NCBI GenBank assembly: GCA_943735955.1
Contig: OX030967.1
Location: forward strand, 2,271,846 to 2,335,845
Source: Piscicola geometra
Lineage: Eukaryota; Annelida; Clitellata; Hirudinida; Piscicolidae
DNA: 64,000 nt
Direction: 5' to 3'
In this document: positions 1-11,909 of the stretch, piece after piece
How positions within the stretch are numbered: position 1 is the first letter of the stretch
How the letters are laid out: each line of letters starts with the position of its first letter
Position numbers and translations under genes: made by a program
The notes under the pieces: model-generated
The model's input: only the letters and a program-made list of their open reading frames with translations
The model's database searches: none
What the model was told of the DNA's origin: nothing

Positions 1-385
1 GTGAGAGTTTATTTATATTTTATTGATTGATTTTAATCATTTAAATTTTTTATGTTTTGTATAAATAATTTAATTAAGTAAACATTGATTTTTATGCAGA
101 TTATTGATAAATAACTATTATTTTTGGTGTTTCGTAATTTATATAATATTTTTAATGGATGTAACAGAAAAAACACAACGTATGCTTTAATTATAAAAAA
201 TAAAAATATAAGTGATCAAAATATGAATAAATATAACTTTATTAATTATATTTGCGTTCACTTTTATTCACTTTAGTCTTGAATCCCTAGCCGGGGCGGT
301 GTGATATATTTGATTAAGTGTTAAGAAAAGTTGAAATTATTTTAATATATAAGTGTTAAAAAAATTTAAGATAAGATAATATAAT
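1..385. other. AT-rich upstream sequence, no gene seen
   Basis: This is AT-rich sequence without a credible exon or repeat. It lies directly upstream of the integrase-like gene and may contain its promoter, but I see no clear TATA box or other motif that decides a start. Confidence 0.4.
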
Positions 386-1874
386 ATGGATAATCAAAAA
401 CAAATTTATTTAGATTTTTGCCGAGACACATACCTAACCATAAGCCATTTAGGTAGCAAAACAATACGTAAAGAAAAAGGAGAAAAAATTAAAAGATGTT
501 TAAAAAAAGAGGAAAGATTCTCTAAAGTGTTCAATAATTGGGTCAAGAGCCGAGGGTTCCAGCTTGTTCCCCATGCAGCATTGGGACTTGAGGAGGTACT
601 TTGTCTACCCTCAAAATCTCAAGTAAGTCATTGTGGTTTTAATATTTTGAAAAAATATAATTTAAAATTAATAATTTTCATTCCAGAATGCCAAAGACAC
701 AAAAATTCACACTGTCTGGAAGCCTGTTGCATTTGTTGAGAACTTTTATGACATAATTCATGAGGTGCATCTGAGTAAAGGTCATATTGGTATAAGGAAG
801 ACAGCTGATGAGGTGTCTAAGCTGTATCACTGTGTGCCTAGATGTGCTATTGACAAATATGTTGCTCTTTGCCTTACGTGTCACCCACGCAAGCCACAGA
901 CAACAAGAGCGCCATTGAAACCCATAATATCATCTGGATTCATGACGAGAGGGCAGGTACATGCACAACCCTATCAATCTTTCATTAATAATTGATAATT
1001 GTTATAGTTATTATATCGATAGGAATTGATTGTTTTAATTTTACTTACCACTCTACATGCATTTGTTTCAGATTGATCTGATAGACATGAGGCATTGTCG
1101 AGATGGGACGTACAGCTGGATTGGCCACTACATGGACCACTGGTCCAAGTTCCATGTGCTTTTTGCCCTTTGTCATAAATCAGCAGCTGAAGTGGCCCTA
1201 AATCTTCAGAACCGAGTTTTCTCTTTTCTGGGGACTCCAAAGATACTCCACTCAGACAATGGTCGTGAATTTGTGAATGCACTAGTGACGAGTTTGTGCG
1301 GGGAATGGCCTGGGGAAGTCACTGTCGTGAATGGTCCTCCAAGGGATCCGGAGGGTCTTGTGGAGCAGGGCAGTGCGACGGTTGAGAAGAGGTTGGGTGC
1401 TCGTCTTCTCGAGGCCAGCACTGAGAGTCCTCCTTGGTCGCAATGGCTCCCTTTGCTTCAATGTGAGTTTACAGCTTCTTTTTCTTTTGCATGCTTATAA
1501 CATAAATGGTATGCATGTGCATTGTAGCATTCATCGTCTTACTTTCAGATCAGATGAACACCACTTACCATGGTGTCATGAAGACAACGCCGTATGAATT
1601 GGTTTTTGGCAGGCCGCCTAGACAATGCACCTATCCGGGTTCAGTTCGTAGCGGTGCTGATACGGAGGAAGAAGTGGAGGACATCATCTGTGAGGAAGCA
1701 GACGATGACGTTCCAGGAGCGTCTGGTGCTGAAAGTGATCCTGCGAACTCACCATCGGATCGCATTCGACATTTATGCAGATGCAAAAGCAGCACAAGCA
1801 AGTGTCACATGAGAACAATAGGATGTGAAAATCAAACTTGTGCAATTGATTCCGCAAATTTAGCAACTGATTAA
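386..1874 (+). CDS. KRBA2/Ginger-type integrase (transposase-like), four exons
   Basis: The protein resembles the integrase of Ginger-type DNA transposons and their domesticated relatives (GIN1, KRBA2, SCAND3-like); the family joins DNA by a DDE mechanism. The exon model is 386-622, 687-956, 1072-1462 and 1549-1874, about 407 aa, with every junction in phase and donors such as gtaagt and gtgagt. Exon 2 carries an H2C2-type zinc-binding part (GHIG..., then CLTCH). Exons 3-4 carry the rve core: D in IDLIDM, D in HSDNGREF and E in GLVEQGS, with 35 residues between the second D and the E, so the catalytic triad is intact. Exon 4 continues with MNTTYH...TPYELVFG, typical of this clade, then an acidic tail. 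No terminal inverted repeats were found next to it, so element versus host gene is open. The start is the first ATG of the open exon. It may be a fossil, but no stop or frameshift is visible. Confidence 0.8.
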
Positions 1875-2230
1875 AAATAATTTTTATTACATTTTTATTG
1901 TTATTATTATTTGATTAGAATAAAAAAAAATATAAATATTATTAGAAATAATATATATAATATTAATATATATTTTTTCAAGAATGTAGAATATTAAATA
2001 GGAAAGAAAGAAATATTTGAATTGGAATTCAAAGATCAGGCACAACTAAAAAACCTTTGCAATAGTCTTTACGGAAAATTATATATTATACTTGGAGCTG
2101 TGTATTAATCTGAGTTGCTTTGGCTGTTTTAATTCCAACCGATTGGAATTGAAGTTTTTTTATCTCATAGGGACCAGGGGCAGCCACTTGCTAAAGTCTT
2201 GGGGAGTCACAATGTATTACTATATTTGTT
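1875..2230. other. AT-rich spacer, no gene seen
   Basis: AT-rich spacer between the integrase stop and the SINE tail. I see no exon here and no clear inverted repeat. Confidence 0.4.
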
Positions 2231-2235
2231 TTATT

Positions 2236-2482
2236 TGTTTAATGGTCTGTATTATTCACAGCATGACAGACGCAGGCCATGTTACAATGGTTCTTATGCG
2301 CCAGAGGCGCCACTCCACACGACGTACAATTCTCTCAATGCAACGTCGCAAACACCGCATCATATACATTAGGTACATGATAGTTCACGGTTGCTTGTCA
2401 GGGATTCGAACTGGCGACTTTAAATCGCAAGTCCGACGTCTACCATCTAAGCCTTAGATTCAAAGCCATCCCCGCTCCCCAA
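2236..2482 (-). mobile_element. tRNA-derived SINE (family A), minus orientation
   Basis: Read on the minus strand, a tRNA-like head carries box A (TGGCTTAGATGGTAGA) and box B (GTTCGAATCCC). A unique body follows, then a 3' tail ending in ...TGGCCTGCGTCTGTCA. The same head recurs at 57748-57985 and 55112-55291. The tail is shared with the 3' end of the LINE fragment at 45291-46414, which marks the LINE whose machinery probably moved this SINE. Confidence 0.8.
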
Positions 2483-2871
2483 TGTAAAAGTTCTTCTCTT
2501 AAATATGTGTCGTCTTGCCATGAATACCACATAAAATAATAATATTAATAATATACTATTATTATTTATATTATTTTTGTTTTTATTAATATTCTGCCCT
2601 GACTAGCACCTAGAAGTCACTTTTTCGCATGTCTCCGCTTCTTTTCGTTTCTCTTCAAGGTTTGTCAATGGATAATCAACTTTTTTAAAGCAAATTTATT
2701 TTTTTATATTTTGAAAATCATTTAAATTTATTTCAACTTTAAAAAAAAGATATTCTTTTATTATAATTAAATATTTACTTTTAAACAACTGAAACATAAG
2801 GCGGTATCTTAAAAATTTTGCAATACACAAATCTTGATCAGTTTCAATACAAGTTATCTTTTTGATGAATC

Positions 2872-5717
2872 ATGTCTAAGCGAAAGGTTTCTTGTGATAA
2901 CGACTGTCAGCAGTTGAAAACGTTCGTGAATGAGAAGATGGCGAGCAAGAACAATCCTGAACAGATGAAGAAAGTCTATGGCGAGTTCAATTATAATGAT
3001 TATGATGATTAATATATATTTTAAATCAATGACTTTCAAAGTTAACTTTGTTATTTTATTTATTCATTCTTTGAGTTTCAGTTCTTCGCGTATTTGAGTA
3101 TTCGTCATCTTGGACAAGCCAACAACTTTTTATTCTGATGAAAATTTATTCCTAAAAACGAAAAAAATAGTTTAAAAAACGGCAATTTTTTTAAAGAATA
3201 ATTTATATAGAACAAAACCATCAGATCGCACCAAGGAGCTTTTGTATTCTGGCTCGAAGCAGGCTTACACCCCTCAAGACGACAAGTTGACTCTCCTCTC
3301 GCCCTGTGACATCAACAACAACTACCAGCCGACTGCGCAGACGAGGGGTTCTGGCGTGCAGACGCGTATCAAACCCAACAAGGATGGACTTCTCTCCATA
3401 GGAAAACTCAGTCAGTTTGTTTGTGTGTGTTTGTGTCTGTGTGTGTGTGTGTGTGTTGATCTTTCATAGGTTTTTTTAACCTCACTCTTGTGCTGCTGCA
3501 AAATTCAATAAGATAATTGCCACTTCGATAAAATTTATTATAGATTTATACCAATTATTGTTTTAATTAAAAGGTTTTATATATATAATTAATATCTTTT
3601 TTTTGTATTTATAATCATTCTTTTTGTATTTATAATACTTCTTTTTGTATTTATAATCATTCTTTTTGTATTTATAATACTTCTTTTTGTATTTATAATC
3701 ATTCTTTTTGTATTTATAATCATTCTTTTTGTATTTATAATCATTCTTTTTGTATTTATAATCATTCTTTTTGTATTTATAATCATTCTTTTTGTATTTA
3801 TAATCATTCTTTTTGTATTTATAATCATTCTTTTTGTATTTATAATCATTCTTTTTGTATTTATAATCATTCTTTTTGTATTTATAATCATTCTTTCAGT
3901 ATTTATAATCATTCTTTTTGTATTTATAATCATTCTTTTTGTATTTATAATCATTCTTTTTGTATTTATAATCATTCTTTTTGTATTTATAATCATTCTT
4001 TTTGTATTTATAATCATTCTTTTTGTATTTATAATCATTCTTTTTGTATTTATAATCATTCTTTTTGTATTTATAATCATTCTTTTTGTATTTATAATCA
4101 TTCTTTTTGTATTTATAATCATTCTTTTTGTATTTATAATCATTCTTTTTGTATTTATAATCATTCTTTTTGTATTTATAATCATTCTTTTTGTATTTAT
4201 AATCATTCTTTTTGTATTTATAATAATTCTTTTTGTATTTATAATCATTCTTTTTGTATTTATAATCATTCTTTTGTATTTATAATCATTCTTTTTGTAT
4301 TTATAATCATTCTTTTTGTATTTATAATCATTCTTTTTGTATTTATAATCATTCTTTTTGTATTTATAATCATTCTTTTTGTATTTATAATCATTCTTTT
4401 TGTATTTATAATCATTCTTTTTGTATTCATAATCATTCTTTTTGTATTTATAATCATTCTTTTTGTATTTATAATCATTCTTTTTGTATTTATAATCATT
4501 CTTTTTGTATTTATAATAATTCTTTTTGTATTTATAATCATTCTTTTTGTATTTATAATCATTCTTTTTGTATTTATAATAATTCTTTTTGTATTTATAA
4601 TAATTCTTTTTGTATTTATAATAATTCTTTTTGTATTTATAATCATTCTTTTTGTATTTATAATCATTCTTTTTGTATTTATAATAATTCTTTTTGTATT
4701 TATAATAATTCTTTTTGTATTTATAATCATTCTTTTTGTATTTATAATCATTCTTTTTGTATTTATAATAATTCTTTTTGTATTTATAATCATTCTTTTT
4801 GTATTTATAATCATTCTTTTTGTATTTATAATCATTCTTTTTGTATTTATAATCATTCTTTTTGTATTTATAATAATTCTTTTTGTATTTATAATCATTC
4901 TTTTTGTATTTATAATCATTCTTTTTGTATTTATAATCATTCTTTTTGTATTTATAATCATTCTTTTGTATTTATAATCATTCTTTTTGTATTTATAATC
5001 ATTCTTTTTGTATTTATAATCATTCTTTTTGTATTTATAATCATTCTTTTTGTATTTATAATAATTCTTTTTGTATTTATAATCATTCTTTTTGTATTTA
5101 TAATCATTCTTTTTGTATTTATAATCATTCTTTTTGTATTTATAATCATTCTTTTTGTATTTATAATCATTCTTTTTGTATTTATAATCATTCTTTTTGT
5201 ATTTATAATCATTCTTTTTGTATTTATAATCATTCTTTTTGTATTTATAATCATTCTTTTTGTATTTATAATCATTCTTTTTGTATTTATAATCATTCTT
5301 TTTGTATTTATAATCATTCTTTTTGTATTTATAATCATTCTTTTTGTATTTATAATCATTCTTTTTGTATTTATAATCATTCTTTTTGTATTCATAATCA
5401 TTCTTTTTGTATTTATAATCATTCTTTTTGTATTTATAATCATTCTTTTTGTATTTATAATCATTCTTTTTGTATTTATAATCATTCTTTTTGTATTTAT
5501 AATCATTCTTTTTGTATTTATAATCATTCTTTTTGTATTTATAATCATTCTTTTTGTATTTATAATCATTCTTTTTGTATTTATAATCATTCTTTTTATG
5601 TTTAAAATCTTTGTTTTATTGCTTTTACCAATTTCATCCTAATCATTATCATGCCTCAGTCCCAACAACAGACGACATAGACGGAAACGGTACAACTCCT
5701 GCAGAATCATCATCACC

Positions 5718-5748
<31 letters not shown>

Positions 5749-6480
5749 TTCAAGTGCACCACATGCGGGGAGGGGGTGGTGGAGAGGAGGTGTGGCTGGT
5801 GCTCGAAGCAGCAGTGTGGTGTGTGCGTGCGTGTGTGCATGCTGTGCCACCAGGGCTTCTGTCACCTGTGCTGCACTGTGGAGTAAGCGCTGGTGGTGAT
5901 GCTTTTGGTGGTAGAGAAATGCTTGAGGGGGGTTCTGGTGGGTGGGGGAGGGGGGGTGGGTGGTTCTGGTGGGGAAGGGGGGCGAGAAAGGAGAAGGTGG
6001 TTGTGGTAGGGGTAGAATGTTGTGGTGGTAAGTGAGGTTGTGGTGGTGGTTGCTGGGTGTTGATGAATGGTGGTGGAGGTGTGGAGTGGACAGCATGGAA
6101 TGGTCGTGGTGTCAGATGGTCTGGTTGGTGTGGTGTTTTGGGGGAGGTCTGGGGTTGTGAGTTGGTGCAATGTGGTAATGGTGGTGTGTGGACGAGCGGT
6201 GATGGACCAATAATGGCAGCATGCCCATTGCAAGGGTGCCCTCAGATCTCCATCAAATCATTCAGCGCTTCATTTTGATTATGATTGAAGGATGATGATC
6301 ATCATCACCACCACTTCATCATCACCACCACTTCATCATCATCACCACTTCATCATCATCATCACCACTCCATCATCACCACTTCATCATCATCATCACC
6401 ACTTCATCATCATCACCACCACCTCCAGCTACAAGGAGGACCTCGAGAGAGCTTTGTGTCCCCAGTGCTCCGAGAACTGA
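2872..6480 (+). CDS. Siva1: Siva-family apoptosis regulatory protein, four exons
   Basis: Siva is a small Cys-rich adaptor (175 aa in human) that binds TNF-receptor-family tails and acts in apoptosis and p53 control. The exon model is 2872-2984, 3211-3410, 5660-5882 and 6429-6480, giving 195 aa with all phases consistent. Recognisable parts: N-terminal MSKRKVSC (human starts MPKRSCPF), then TKELLYSGSKQAY (human TKRLLFLGAQAY), the RIKPNKDGLLSIGKL stretch, a Ser-rich run, the CxxC array CTTCGEGV...CGWCSKQQCGVC...CHQGFCHLC, and the terminal YKEDLERALCPQC (human MYEKVLCTSC). Oddities: the first donor (gttcaa) is weak; reading past 5882 gives an immediate stop, so splicing to exon 4 is needed; intron 2 holds the 21-bp satellite and intron 3 is full of microsatellites. 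Identity rests on remembered family sequence. Confidence 0.85.
3595..5595. repeat. 21-bp tandem satellite inside Siva intron 2
   Basis: About 95 head-to-tail copies of a 21-bp unit (ttctttttgtatttataatca). Because 21 is a multiple of 3, the minus strand reads as endless MIINTKR heptapeptides, broken only where one T is missing near 4273 and 4966. A few copies carry aataat, ttcata or cagtat variants. It is intronic, so the long ORFs are not genes. Confidence 0.97.
5883..6428. repeat. Microsatellite-filled Siva intron 3
   Basis: Purine-rich, G-heavy sequence on the plus strand (gtggtggtgg-like) is followed by ATC/ACC trinucleotide runs at 6290-6420, ending directly at the acceptor cctccag before Siva exon 4. 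Confidence 0.75.
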
Positions 6481-6489
6481 ACCAGATGG

Positions 6490-6860
6490 ATCATCCATCC
6501 ATGCATCCATGCATCTCTTTGTTTTACCATCTCTTCATCCATCTACTCATCCATCCATTCATCTTTACATTTTCTACTCATTAATCCATTCTTCAACCTC
6601 CTCATTTATCCATCCATCTACTAATCCATTCATCATCCATCCATATACCTATCCAGTGATTCATCCATCCATTCATCTCTCACCATCCTCACCCTCCTCC
6701 ACCTCTCCAGCAATCCAATGAACACTTACAGTCTAATCATCCAATTCAAACTCTCAAATTGTATGTAGCTTGTGATGATGGTGATGATCATGATGATGGT
6801 GATGATCATGATGATAGTGATGATCATGATGATGGTGATGATCATGATTCTGGGGGTGGT
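6490..6860. repeat. CCAT/ATTC-rich and GATGATGGT microsatellites
   Basis: Degenerate catccatt-type tetranucleotide runs (6495-6715) and a short gatgatcatgatgatggt array (6770-6850) lie just 3' of Siva, probably in its 3' flank. Confidence 0.8.
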
Positions 6861-6974
6861 GATTATAATGATAATGAACGGTCAAGTGACATCACCACAT
6901 CCATTGCGTGCTTTGATTTTCGTATCACTAGTTTCTTTTAGCTTTTAGTCTCATCATCATTATCATCATCATCC

Positions 6975-7330
6975 TTCTTATTATGTTTATTGTTATTATT
7001 ATCATTATAGTTATTATTATGTTTATTGTTATTATCATCATTATAGTTATTATTATGTTTATTGTTGTTATTATCATTATAGTTATTATTATGTTTATTG
7101 TTGTTATTATCATTATAGTTATTATTATGTTTATTGTTGTTATTATCATTATAGTTATTATTATGTTTATTGTTGTTATCATCATTATAGTTATTATTAT
7201 GTTTATTGTTGTTATTATCATTATAGTTATTATTATGTTTATTGTTGTTATTATCATTATAGTTATTATTATGTTTATTGTTGTTATCATCATTATAGTT
7301 ATTATTATGTTTATTGTTGTTATTATTTAT
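6975..7330. repeat. About 42-bp minisatellite (ttattattatgtttattgtt core)
   Basis: Eight to nine copies of a unit of about 42 bp, alternating attgttgttatt and attgttatcatc variants. It is open in several frames only because the unit is a multiple of three. Confidence 0.9.
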
Positions 7331-7333
7331 TAC

Positions 7334-7428
7334 TCCAAAGACTGCTACATCGACGCAAGGACGACTACTCTTCAAATTGCGTTGCGCTTTCTCTTTGTCT
7401 GCAACCAGTCTGTTCAGCTTGTCAGACT
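7334..7428 (-). other. Possible isolated exon, minus strand
   Basis: This non-repetitive island between repeats reads on the minus strand as SDKLNRLVADKEKAQRNLK followed by about 12 more residues. It is preceded by an acceptor (attgcag) and followed by a possible donor (ttgga|gtaata). The Lys/Asp/Gln-rich, coil-like composition looks protein-like. No partner exon could be joined with confidence and I do not recognise the family. Confidence 0.3.
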
Positions 7429-7429
7429 G

Positions 7430-7655
7430 CAATCATTATCATCATTTACAGCATCATCATCATCATTTACAGCATCATTATCATCATTTACATCATCATT
7501 ATCATCATTTACAGCATCATTATCATCATTTACATCATCATCATCATCATTTACAGCATCATCATCATCATTTACAACATCATTTATCATCCTTTACAGC
7601 ATCATTATCATCATTTACAACATCATTATCATCATTTACAGCACCCTCGTAATCA
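7430..7655. repeat. atcatcatttacagc minisatellite
   Basis: About 15-bp units of atcatcatttacagc type with small indels. Confidence 0.85.
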
Positions 7656-7749
7656 TCCTACATGATATTCACTGTCATCTTGAATTCACTCATTCTCTCA
7701 CTTGCTTTTATGTGTATATATTCATTTGTAAATATGTGTGAGACTGGTT

Positions 7750-7876
<127 letters not shown>

Positions 7877-7984
7877 ATCATGTGTGCCTAGTTAGAGCAT
7901 CATCACTTGCGGTTTGACGCACTTCAGCACCTGTAAGCACTGCACATATAATGTTTCAGCGTTGATTATCTCTATTGAATCAAT

Positions 7985-8690
7985 TCCCCTCTCCCTCCCC
8001 CACCACCAATCCCCATCACCCTCCCCCCACCAATCCCCATCACCCTCCCCCCACCAATCCCCATCACCCTCCCCCCACCAATCCCCATCACCCTTCCCCT
8101 CCCACCACCAATCCCCGTCACCCTCCCCCCACCAATCCTCATCACCCTCCCCCTCCCACCAATCCCCATCACCCACCCCATTCCACCAATCCCCATCACC
8201 CTCCCCCCACCAATCCCCATCACCCTTCCCCTCCCACCACCAATCCCCGTCACCCTCCCCCCACCAATCCCCATCACCCTCCCCCTCCCACCACCAATCC
8301 CCATCACCCTCCCCCCACCAATCCCAATCACCCTGCCCCCACCAATCCCCATCATCCTGCCCCTACCAATCCCCATCACCCTCTCCCCACCAATCCCCAT
8401 CACCCTCCCCCTACCAATCCCCATCACCCTACCCCCCACCAATCCCCATCACCCTCCCCCCACCAATCCCCATCACCCTCCCCCCACCAATCCCCATCAC
8501 CCTGCCCCCACCAATCCCCATCACCCTGCTCCCACCAATCCCCATCACCCTGTCCCCACCAATCCCCATCGCCCTCCCCCTACCAATCCCCATCACTCTC
8601 CCCCCACCAATCACCCTCCCCCTCCCCCCACCAATCTCCATCACCCTCTCCCCACCAATCCCCATCACCTTCCCCCTAACCCCTTCCACA
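7985..8690. repeat. C-rich 21-24-bp minisatellite
   Basis: About 30 copies of a caccctccccccaccaatcc-type unit with length variants. It gives PPTNPHHP-like shadow ORFs on one strand and GGGRVMGI-like on the other. It is unlikely to be coding. Confidence 0.95.
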
Positions 8691-8804
8691 CTTTGAAGCA
8701 TCATGGTGATGATAATAGTTGTGACATATTTAACTTAGCAGTTGTGCATAAATGTAGTCTTTGATCACTTCTCGCATTAAAATTCACTTTTCTCAAAATA
8801 CCTA

Positions 8805-9664
8805 CAATAGTAATAATTTCTACAATAGAAATAATTACTACAATAGTAATAATTACAATAGTAATAATAACTACAATAGTAATAATAACTACAATAGTAA
8901 TAATTACTACAATAGAAATAATTACTACAATAGTAATAATTACAATAGTAATAATAACTACAATAGTAATAATTACAATAGTAATAACTACAATAATAAT
9001 AACAACTACAACAGTAATAATTACAATATTAACAACTACAACAGTAATAACAACTACAATAGCAATAACAACTACAACAGTAATAACAACTACAATAGCA
9101 ATAACAACTACAACAGTAATAACAACTACAATAGCAATAACAACTACAACAGTAATAACAACTACAATAGCAATAACAACTACAACAGTAATAACAACTA
9201 CAATAGCAATAACAACTACAACAGTAATAACAACTACAATAGCAATAACAACTACAACAGTAATAACAACTACAATAGCAATAACAACTACAACAGTAAT
9301 AACAACTACAATAGCAATAACAACTACAACAGTAATAACAACTACAATAGCAATAACAACTACAACAGTAATAACAACTACAATAGCAATAACAACTACA
9401 ACAGTAATAACAACTACAATAGCAATAACAACTACAACAGTAATAACAACTACAATAGCAATAACAACTACAACAGTAATAACAACTACAATAGCAATAA
9501 CAACTACAACAGTAATAACAACTACAATAGCAATAACAACTACAACAGTAATAACAACTACAATAGCAATAACAACTACAATAGCAATAACAACTACAAT
9601 AGCAATAACAACTACAACAGTAATAACAACTACAATAGCAATAACAACTACAACAGTAATAAGT
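8805..9664. repeat. AAC/TAC/AGT-rich 18/36-bp minisatellite
   Basis: Repeats of aacaactacaacagtaat alternate with aacaactacaatagcaat to form a 36-bp higher-order unit, preceded by a more degenerate part (8805-9050). The 301-aa Asn/Tyr/Ser ORF is a by-product. Confidence 0.95.
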
Positions 9665-9667
9665 AAT

Positions 9668-10020
9668 AGAAGCTAGTTGAGGGTTGCAGAGGAAAAAGCT
9701 TCCCCTCCATGCAATCCCTCAGCACACTCCTCCAAGAAGCGCCAAGCAGCCTGCCATCCTCTCCAGTCGCTTGCAGGTCTGGTGTTGAGTCTATTTGGTC
9801 AGCTTCTTGTCCGGCATTGGTCTCACTGCCTGCAAACTGCCTGCCAATGCCACTGTGGCACGTGGAGTTCTTCACTCCCTCTGCACGCGTGCGTGCGTAA
9901 GTAAGTGGGAGGCACGAGGAGATTGTAGGCAGCGAGGAGTGAGCGGAAAGCTTTCGATTTGTCGGCTAAGTCTGCTTCCGTGGAGTTGGAAGAGGCATTT
10001 CAGTACTAATTGAAGTTTGA
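9668..10020. other. GC-richer unique island, unresolved
   Basis: A stretch of about 350 bp without repeats, open for 60-75 codons in several frames on both strands. Acceptor-like sites exist on both strands (ggttgcag plus; acgcgtgcag minus) but I could not build a gene. It may be an exon of an unrecognised gene or regulatory sequence. Confidence 0.3.
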
Positions 10021-10204
10021 ATGTTTATTACTCCTTGCGACGTATCTAAGCAACAGATGCTCATGCAAGCATGGCAATGCGGAATCATCATCAAAACAAG
10101 GTAACTAAATGAAATGAAGCCTTAACTGCCATCATCATCATCAAGACCACTCTGCATGGAATGCTTGAAATGAAAAGCGAGCACAAACTGCATGGTGTTG
10201 TACA

Positions 10205-10815
10205 ACTGTGCACTAAACACGCTCACACATACACACACGAGCACTCACACACACACAGACTGACACGAGCACACACACACAGACAGACACGAGTACGCAC
10301 ACATACACACACGAGCACACACACAAACAAACATATTTCCTAAGAGTCTTTTAAACACAAAGTCACTACATACACACCTTTAACACAAGCATACCACAAC
10401 AACAACAACAACAACAACAACGATGATGATGATGATGATGCCAACACACACTGAGTCACATGATGAAACTGCTGGGTTGAAAAGTGGAAAGAGAAATATT
10501 TTAAGTATGATGTAATGGTGTGGTAGTGATGATGATGATGATGTAATGCAACAGGGTTGTACTGATGATGACGATGATGATGATGATGTAACAGGGTTGC
10601 ACTGATGATGATGATGATGATGATGATGTAATGATACAGGGTTGTACTGGTGTGGTAGTGATGATGATGATGTAATGTAACAGGGTTGTATTGGTGTGGT
10701 AGTGATGATGTTGATGATAAAATGCAAGAGGGTTGTATCAGTATGGTGATAGTGGTGATGAAATTTAATGTTGCGGTGATGATGATAGTGGTGATGATGA
10801 TGATGTAGCAATATT
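10205..10815. repeat. CA-rich, AAC and ATG microsatellites
   Basis: An (CA)-rich block with cacacgagcac variants at 10220-10330, an (AAC)n run at 10394-10420, and gatgatgatg blocks separated by a repeated cagggttgtactg phrase at 10420-10805. Confidence 0.85.
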
Positions 10816-10875
10816 GTAAGTGTGTGGAAGATGCGTGAGTTGGTGGAGCAAAAAACAGAGTGTCTCGTTGATAAA

Positions 10876-11232
10876 CTGTTACATACATTCTTTAAGAACT
10901 GTTAAATACATTCTTTAAGAGCTGTTACATACATTCTTTAAGAACTGTTAAATACATTCTTTAAGAGCTGTTACATACATTCTTGGAAAACTGTTACATA
11001 CATTCTAAAAGAGCTGTTACATACATTCTTTAAGAGCTGTTACATACATTCTTTGAAAACTGTTACATACATTCTAAAAGAGCTGTTACATACATTCTAA
11101 AAGAGCTGTTACATACATTCTTTAAGAGCTGTTACATACATTCTTTGAAAACTGTTACATACATTCTTTAAGAACTGTTAAATACATTCTTTAAGAGCTG
11201 TTACATACATTCTTTGAGAACTGTTACATGCA
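10876..11232. repeat. About 23-bp minisatellite (ctgttacatacattctttaa)
   Basis: About 15 copies of a ctgttacatacattctttaa-type unit with gaga, gagc or aaaa variants at the unit join. Confidence 0.95.
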
Positions 11233-11909
11233 ATATTAAAGAATGCTGATGCTGTTATTGAAAAAGTGTGAGAGATAAGACTGCAAGCGTGGTTTAAGTT
11301 TATAGTGTGAGTGCACACGCTTGCGCATGCGATCTGCTGATGTCGTTATGCTGCTCAGACGTCCCATCACCATGGTGACCTCAGTTGCTGCTGTGGTGGG
11401 TGCAGCAAGGAGGCAACATGTGTGCAACATGATTATGCGTGCTAATGGATTATAGTGTGAGTGCTCAAAAGTCCATGTATAAGACGCGCTTTTCAACTTT
11501 TGTCCTTACAGACAAAATCTTTGAAATGACCACGATCGTGAAAGGGTGATGATTTCCAAACAGATGCGCCTCACACACGTTATTCATATATGAGTACATT
11601 ATGTGATGTTTATAGGTATGAGGAAACATATATAAGAATGGATGGTTTTAAATAAAATATTTTGAGATGTGGTCTTGAACCTTCTTCTCTTGATTTATCT
11701 CTTGTTGATTTGATTTGATTAACATCAAAGTTGAATCAGTTTGCGGAAGCTCGAAGCTGCAGTTTGGTGAGTGGTTGCTTCAACTGCAAAACAATTTCTT
11801 CAAGTTGGTCTCAAAAAGTTCCAGAAAGCAAAGCAGATTGACAATGGTGAGTAGGCATGTTGCAAAAATAAATGGAAACGAATTCACGCCAAAGAAGTTG
11901 GCTTCGAAA
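11233..11909. other. Non-repetitive spacer, no gene assigned
   Basis: A mixed unique sequence containing a degenerate duplicated phrase (tatagtgtgagtgc at about 11300 and 11454). Minus-strand ORFs are short and unlike any family I know. It may be the 3' flank of the minus-strand gene that ends at 11910. Confidence 0.3.

Noticed and set aside
2236..2482. Functional tRNA gene
   Set aside because: Boxes A and B are present but the cloverleaf is poor, and a long body and LINE-type tail follow; it is a SINE.
3589..5590. Three long minus-strand ORFs of MIINTKR heptads
   Set aside because: They are translations of an intronic 21-bp satellite; the frame stays open only because the unit is 7 codons without a stop.
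4266..5590. Possible higher-order repeat of about 692 bp within the 21-bp satellite
   Set aside because: The single-T deletions at about 4273 and 4966 suggest it, but other variant units (for example ttcata at about 4431 and 5392) are not at matching offsets.
3595..5595. CRISPR-like regular repeat array
   Set aside because: There are no unique spacers between repeats and the context is eukaryotic, so it is a tandem satellite.
6938..7741. IIIIVIIMFIV hydrophobic ORF and antisense NNNNKHNNNYND ORF
   Set aside because: By-products of a 42-bp AT-rich minisatellite.
7914..8696. 260-aa Ser/Pro/His ORF and its frame-shifted and antisense partners
   Set aside because: All frames of the C-rich minisatellite are open; there is no start context, splice partner or unique sequence.
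8761..9666. 301-aa NNNYNS-repeat ORF
   Set aside because: It is a pure tandem repeat with no unique coding flank; treated as a minisatellite.
9668..9904. Multi-frame open island as a definite gene
   Set aside because: Up to three frames are open on the plus strand and one on the minus; splice signals are ambiguous, so it is listed only as unresolved.
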